Shown here: piece after piece, positions 19,388 to 22,659 of the stretch
Layout: each line of letters begins with the position of its first letter
Position numbering within the stretch: the first letter of the stretch is position 1
DNA from: Armatimonadota bacterium
Lineage (GTDB): Bacteria > Armatimonadota > HRBIN16
DNA: 22,659 nt
NCBI GenBank assembly: GCA_028275265.1
Contig: JAPWUZ010000009.1
Span: 1-22,659 of the forward strand
Direction of reading: 5' to 3'
Notes under the pieces: generated by a model
What the model saw: the letters and a program-made list of their open reading frames with translations, nothing else
The model's database searches: none
What the model was told of the DNA's origin: nothing
Program-made: the position numbers and the translations under genes

Positions 19388-21804
19388 GTGCCTCCGCCTC
19401 CTGTCGGAACCTCGTGCCGACTGTAGCCCTCCGGTACAGGTGTGCGCGTCTCTCCAGCTACCAGCGTGCCCGTGACTCCTGCTGGCAGGAGCACTTCCAC
19501 CTGCAGAGTCTTGCCATCGCGCTGGCAACGCACGGAGATTTCGCCGTGCGGATGCACCAGCCTGCCCTCCGCCTGTGTCAGATTACCCATCTGTGGTTCA
19601 ATCAGGACGGTTGCGAAGCCGGGCGCAGCAGGGCGAATGCCCAGAATGCTGGCGTAGAAGTGAAAGACGGGATGCGCCCCCCACGCATGGCAGTCCGAGC
19701 GTGTCGGCTCGGGCGATTCGATGGTGGTCTTGAGTCCGTTTTGGGTCAGCCGGTACCACTCGTCGAGCCGCTGCAGAATCAGGTCTGGGCGTTTCAGCAC
19801 GCGCAGTGTCTCGAACAGGTAGTGCGAGAAGTAGATGGTGGTTTTTGCCAGGTCGTTCGGCTGTGTCAGCGTCTGGGCGAGACGCGCCTGTCGCTCCGGC
19901 GGCAGGCAACCGCTCAGGATGGCGAGGCACTGAGTATGCTCCGAGAAGTGCTGGTGCGACAGGTCGTCGGCGAACAGCCCACGCTGCTCGTTCCAGAACG
20001 CGCGGATACCAGCTTCCGCCAAACGGTCACGCAGGCGAAGCGCGCGCTGCGCCAGTTCTGGCTCACCCACACTGTGTTCCAGTTGCGCCCACAGGTTGAT
20101 CGTGTAGACCAGATGCCAGTGGTGCACGCCGGAGATGCCTTCAGTCGCCGGAGGGATGCCGTTGCGCCAGGTACCGACCCAGTCCGCGTAGTTCCAGCCG
20201 TCGATACAACGGAACAGCCCTTCTTCGGTGAGATGGGCGAGATGCGCTTCCATGACGCTGCGCACGCCGGGCATCCGTTCCCGGACGAAGCGCAGGTCAT
20301 CGCGCCACATGGCGTAGTCGTAGACCATTCCCACCCACCAGAGCGAGAAGGGCGGAATAATCTGCTCCCAGCGGGAGGGATAGCGCGACTGCGTGATGCC
20401 GATGTTAATGCGCGACGAGTCGAACATCAGCAGCGCCTTGCGCGGCAGGCGATCGTCGCGCGTGAGGGCGTAGGTCACCAGTACCTGCAGGCGCGTGTCG
20501 CCCACATACATCAGCTGCTCGAAGAAGGGACAGTCCATATACGTCTCATGGGCGCACATCTGCCAGGCACGTACGCTGATGCGGGTGATGGGTTCGATAC
20601 GCTGGTCGTCGGCGGTGAAGGTGCTTTCCGGTTCCATCGGGTAACGTGTTTCCAGAAAGCGCAGGCTATTGATGGTCAAAGGCTCGTCCACCGTGCGTAC
20701 CACCACCTCCACATAACGTCCTGCCCGCCACCAGTGGCTGTCGAATCGTCGTCCTCTGCCGCCATCGGTCACGAAGGTATCGCCGAAGCCATCCTTCAGG
20801 TGCCATACCATGCAGAAATACTTGCCGTCGATCTCGTCGCGGTGGCCCTTCACGCTGTGGCGTGGGTCTTCGTACAGCGCCTCCTGCCAGTGGATGCGCA
20901 CCGACGCCCCTTTGCCCCCGCTCAGCACCACCTCCGGATAGGCGCACACGTAGTCTTGCAGATCGATTATCACCCGTCGCGCCGAATGCGGGGGTATGGT
21001 GAGAGTCGCTTTCTCCTCCAACAGGTGTTGCCAGCCTTCCGCCTCTCCAGCAAGGTGTTCGGACAGGCGGATGGGGATTTGGGCGGTGTTTTCGGATTCG
21101 AGTCTCGCCACGAAGCGCACCCGGGCGTTTTGCCATGCGCGTTCCATCATCGGAGGCAGGGTGGCGGGTTGCAGCACGTGTTCGGGCAGGCGGTCGCCGC
21201 GATGCATGGAGATGGCAGGCTGTAGCGCTCTGGCGGGCAACCATCCCTCGCCTTCGCCGCGCTCGAAGCCCCATTCCACGAGATTGCCGTCCACGTGAAG
21301 CGTTGCGCCGGTAAACCAGCCGCCGAACGCCGAAAAGGGAGTAAATCCCCGCAACCGCTTCACCTCCCACCCGGCGACACCTGTCGCCAGTGCGTTGTCC
21401 CATTCGGGCAGCTGAGGGCAGAGCACAAAGCCCTGCGGGCGCAGGGTCATTTGGGCAATAGGGGCGAGCTCGCCCAGCACCCATACCCGCGCCACCAGTA
21501 CGTGCTCTCCGGCGGGAAGCGGCAGGTCGTAGGTCTCGAAGAACCAGTGGTGGCGGTCGCCGCGCTCGGGTCCCCTGCCGATGCGCTCACCGTCCAGATA
21601 CAGCTCGTACCGCTCATCGGCAGAGACGTGTATGCGTACCGTCTCCTCCCGTTCCGCGCGGAAGCGGTTGCGGAAGGCGAGCACGTAAGGCGGTTCAGGC
21701 GGTTCGGGATGGGCTATCCAGAGAGCTCGCCAGATGCCTCTTTCATCCCACGGTCGGTCTTTGGTCTGCTCCGCGAAAGGATATCCTTCCACAGGAACGC
21801 GCAT
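19384..21804 (-). CDS. GH78-type alpha-L-rhamnosidase
   Basis: An 806-residue protein of GH78 layout: N-terminal jelly-roll domains (about 25-200 and 205-385), an (alpha/alpha)6 barrel (about 400-720) and a C-terminal beta domain. The acidic motif D-C-P-F-F-E-Q-L-M-Y-V-G-D gives Asp424, Glu429 and Asp436 with the same 5- and 7-residue spacing as the catalytic cluster D567/E572/D579 of Bacillus BsRhaB. Near the C-terminus S-D-C-H-A-W-G-A-H-P-V-F-H resembles the typical late GH78 motif. It removes terminal alpha-L-rhamnose, for example from pectin side chains or glycosylated flavonoids. No signal peptide is seen, so it acts inside the cell. AGGAG precedes the ATG. Confidence 0.9.
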   Translation of the reverse strand: MRVPVEGYPFAEQTKDRPWDERGIWRALWIAHPEPPEPPYVLAFRNRFRAEREETVRIHVSADERYELYLDGERIGRGPERGDRHHWFFETYDLPLPAGEHVLVARVWVLGELAPIAQMTLRPQGFVLCPQLPEWDNALATGVAGWEVKRLRGFTPFSAFGGWFTGATLHVDGNLVEWGFERGEGEGWLPARALQPAISMHRGDRLPEHVLQPATLPPMMERAWQNARVRFVARLESENTAQIPIRLSEHLAGEAEGWQHLLEEKATLTIPPHSARRVIIDLQDYVCAYPEVVLSGGKGASVRIHWQEALYEDPRHSVKGHRDEIDGKYFCMVWHLKDGFGDTFVTDGGRGRRFDSHWWRAGRYVEVVVRTVDEPLTINSLRFLETRYPMEPESTFTADDQRIEPITRISVRAWQMCAHETYMDCPFFEQLMYVGDTRLQVLVTYALTRDDRLPRKALLMFDSSRINIGITQSRYPSRWEQIIPPFSLWWVGMVYDYAMWRDDLRFVRERMPGVRSVMEAHLAHLTEEGLFRCIDGWNYADWVGTWRNGIPPATEGISGVHHWHLVYTINLWAQLEHSVGEPELAQRALRLRDRLAEAGIRAFWNEQRGLFADDLSHQHFSEHTQCLAILSGCLPPERQARLAQTLTQPNDLAKTTIYFSHYLFETLRVLKRPDLILQRLDEWYRLTQNGLKTTIESPEPTRSDCHAWGAHPVFHFYASILGIRPAAPGFATVLIEPQMGNLTQAEGRLVHPHGEISVRCQRDGKTLQVEVLLPAGVTGTLVAGETRTPVPEGYSRHEVPTGGGGT

Positions 21805-21820
21805 GGCTCTCTCCTCACTT

Positions 21821-22659
21821 TCAATCCTTCACCGGTGTGATTTTAACCACCACCACATCGTGCGGGTCGACGGGTGCGCCGAAGAAGCGGGTGTACACGC
21901 CGTAGTCCTCGCCGGTGATGACGTTCTGCACGCGGCAGGGGCGACGGTCATGAAGACCCAGCGACTCCCAGGGCGCGGTAATCACCCGTCGCCACTCCTT
22001 GTGGCGGTTGAACAGCCCCACAGCGATGGAGCCGTCCGCCAGCGGCTTCATCCACGTCTCAAAGTGGTCCCACTCTTGACCCACGCGGAAACCCTGCCGC
22101 CCGAGCGGGTCCTGGTTGATGGCAATCAACCCCTTGTGGGTCAGCAGCTGGTAGGTGAAGGTGTTCATATTGCGCACGTCGCAGCCAATCATCAGCGGTG
22201 CGGCTAGCAGGCACCACAGGGCGAAATGCACTCGGTATTCGCTATCGGTACAGCCTCCTCGCGCCACGTTGCCCTTGCCGTACATGCCGACTACCAGCAT
22301 GTCAGGGTCGTTCCAGTGGTCGGGACCGGCGTATGCCTCTAGACCGTTCTGGCTGAAGCCGATTTGCTCGATACTCTCCCAGGAGTCGTTGATGTCACCG
22401 GTGGTGCGCCACATGTGCCCGCCGACACTGGCTCCCCACTTCCACGGCTCGTTACTGCCCCATTCGCACAGGCTGAACACGATGGGGCGTCCGGTAGCGC
22501 GCAAAGCCTGCCCCATGCGTCGATACAGTGAAGGACCGTCCACGCCGGCGGGCTTGTAGCAGAAGTCGTATTTCAGAAAGTCCACGCCCCACTCGGCGAA
22601 GGTCTGCGCATCGATCTCCTCGTAGCCGTAGCTGGCAGGTTTTCCCGCGCAGGTGTGCG
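21821..22659 (-). CDS. GH27-type alpha-galactosidase (partial, runs off the right edge)
   Basis: 279 codons of a frame that continues beyond the window. The first visible part reads H-T-C-A-G-K-P-A-S-Y-G-Y-E-E-I-D, then W-G-V-D-F-L-K-Y-D, where the last Asp is the GH27 nucleophile. D-H-W-N-D-P-D-M-L supplies the second catalytic Asp region. A typical F-A-L-W-C-L-L-A-A-P-L-M-I-G segment and a C-terminal beta domain follow. Family enzymes release terminal alpha-galactose (or alpha-N-acetylgalactosamine). The stop is 16 nt before the GH78 start, so the two are in one operon. The signal-peptide region lies outside the window, so location is unknown. Confidence 0.93.
   Translation of the reverse strand, partial: HTCAGKPASYGYEEIDAQTFAEWGVDFLKYDFCYKPAGVDGPSLYRRMGQALRATGRPIVFSLCEWGSNEPWKWGASVGGHMWRTTGDINDSWESIEQIGFSQNGLEAYAGPDHWNDPDMLVVGMYGKGNVARGGCTDSEYRVHFALWCLLAAPLMIGCDVRNMNTFTYQLLTHKGLIAINQDPLGRQGFRVGQEWDHFETWMKPLADGSIAVGLFNRHKEWRRVITAPWESLGLHDRRPCRVQNVITGEDYGVYTRFFGAPVDPHDVVVVKITPVKD

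Noticed and set aside
19366..21225. Long plus-strand open frame of 619 codons
   Set aside because: It lies opposite the GH78 rhamnosidase gene, has no ribosome-binding site and shows no protein-family pattern; it results from the high GC of the real gene.

Overview
The window looks like a bacterial chromosome of moderately high GC. Its housekeeping genes (pheA, accD-accA, a cold-shock gene) are mixed with plant-glycan glycosidases. The gene mix and protein style suggest an Armatimonadota-like, possibly thermophilic, environmental lineage. That placement is inference: no rRNA or other decisive marker is present.

Layout. 1-3491 (minus strand): an AAC(3)-family acetyltransferase, a SpoIID/LytB-domain protein and an S24/S26-like serine peptidase with overlapping ends, preceded by a metallophosphoesterase. 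3587-4306 (plus): a polytopic membrane protein. 4307-4909 has no intact gene. It holds four hairpin-forming repeats and what looks like the decayed N-terminus of an N-6 adenine DNA methylase. 4910-11869: an integrated mobile element about 6.9 kb long. 11936-13686 (minus): a PHP-type histidinol-phosphatase-like protein and a Tat-exported sugar isomerase/epimerase-like protein. 13775-14281 (plus): a membrane protein resembling DUF6141. 14331-15778 (minus): a cold-shock protein behind a perfect sigma-54 promoter match, then bifunctional pheA. 15865-17666 (plus): accD-accA. 17719-17928 (minus): a small protein with its own strong sigma-70-type promoter. 18152-22659 (minus): a glycosidase operon read in the order GH27, GH78, GH2-like.

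The mobile element is the most interesting part. It lies between two perfect 94-bp direct repeats, each containing a complete tRNA-Leu(CAG) gene. Only the right copy keeps a strong promoter, and only the left copy keeps the native T-run 3' flank. All element genes are on the minus strand. Read from the right they are: tyrosine recombinase, a protein with a sigma region-4-like HTH, a tiny TTG-start protein, a primase-polymerase fused to a RepA-like ATPase, an RNase HI fused in frame to an SSB-like protein, an unknown protein ending in a possible clamp-binding motif, a small-terminase-like HTH protein, a VRR-NUC nuclease and a second small HTH protein. There are no capsid, portal, large-terminase or conjugation genes. 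This fits a compact phage-satellite-like element or an integrative plasmid with its own replication module. It also has a hairpin covering the ribosome-binding site at the start of the replication operon, an iteron-like array inside the primase gene and a three-stem inverted-repeat structure beside the integrase.
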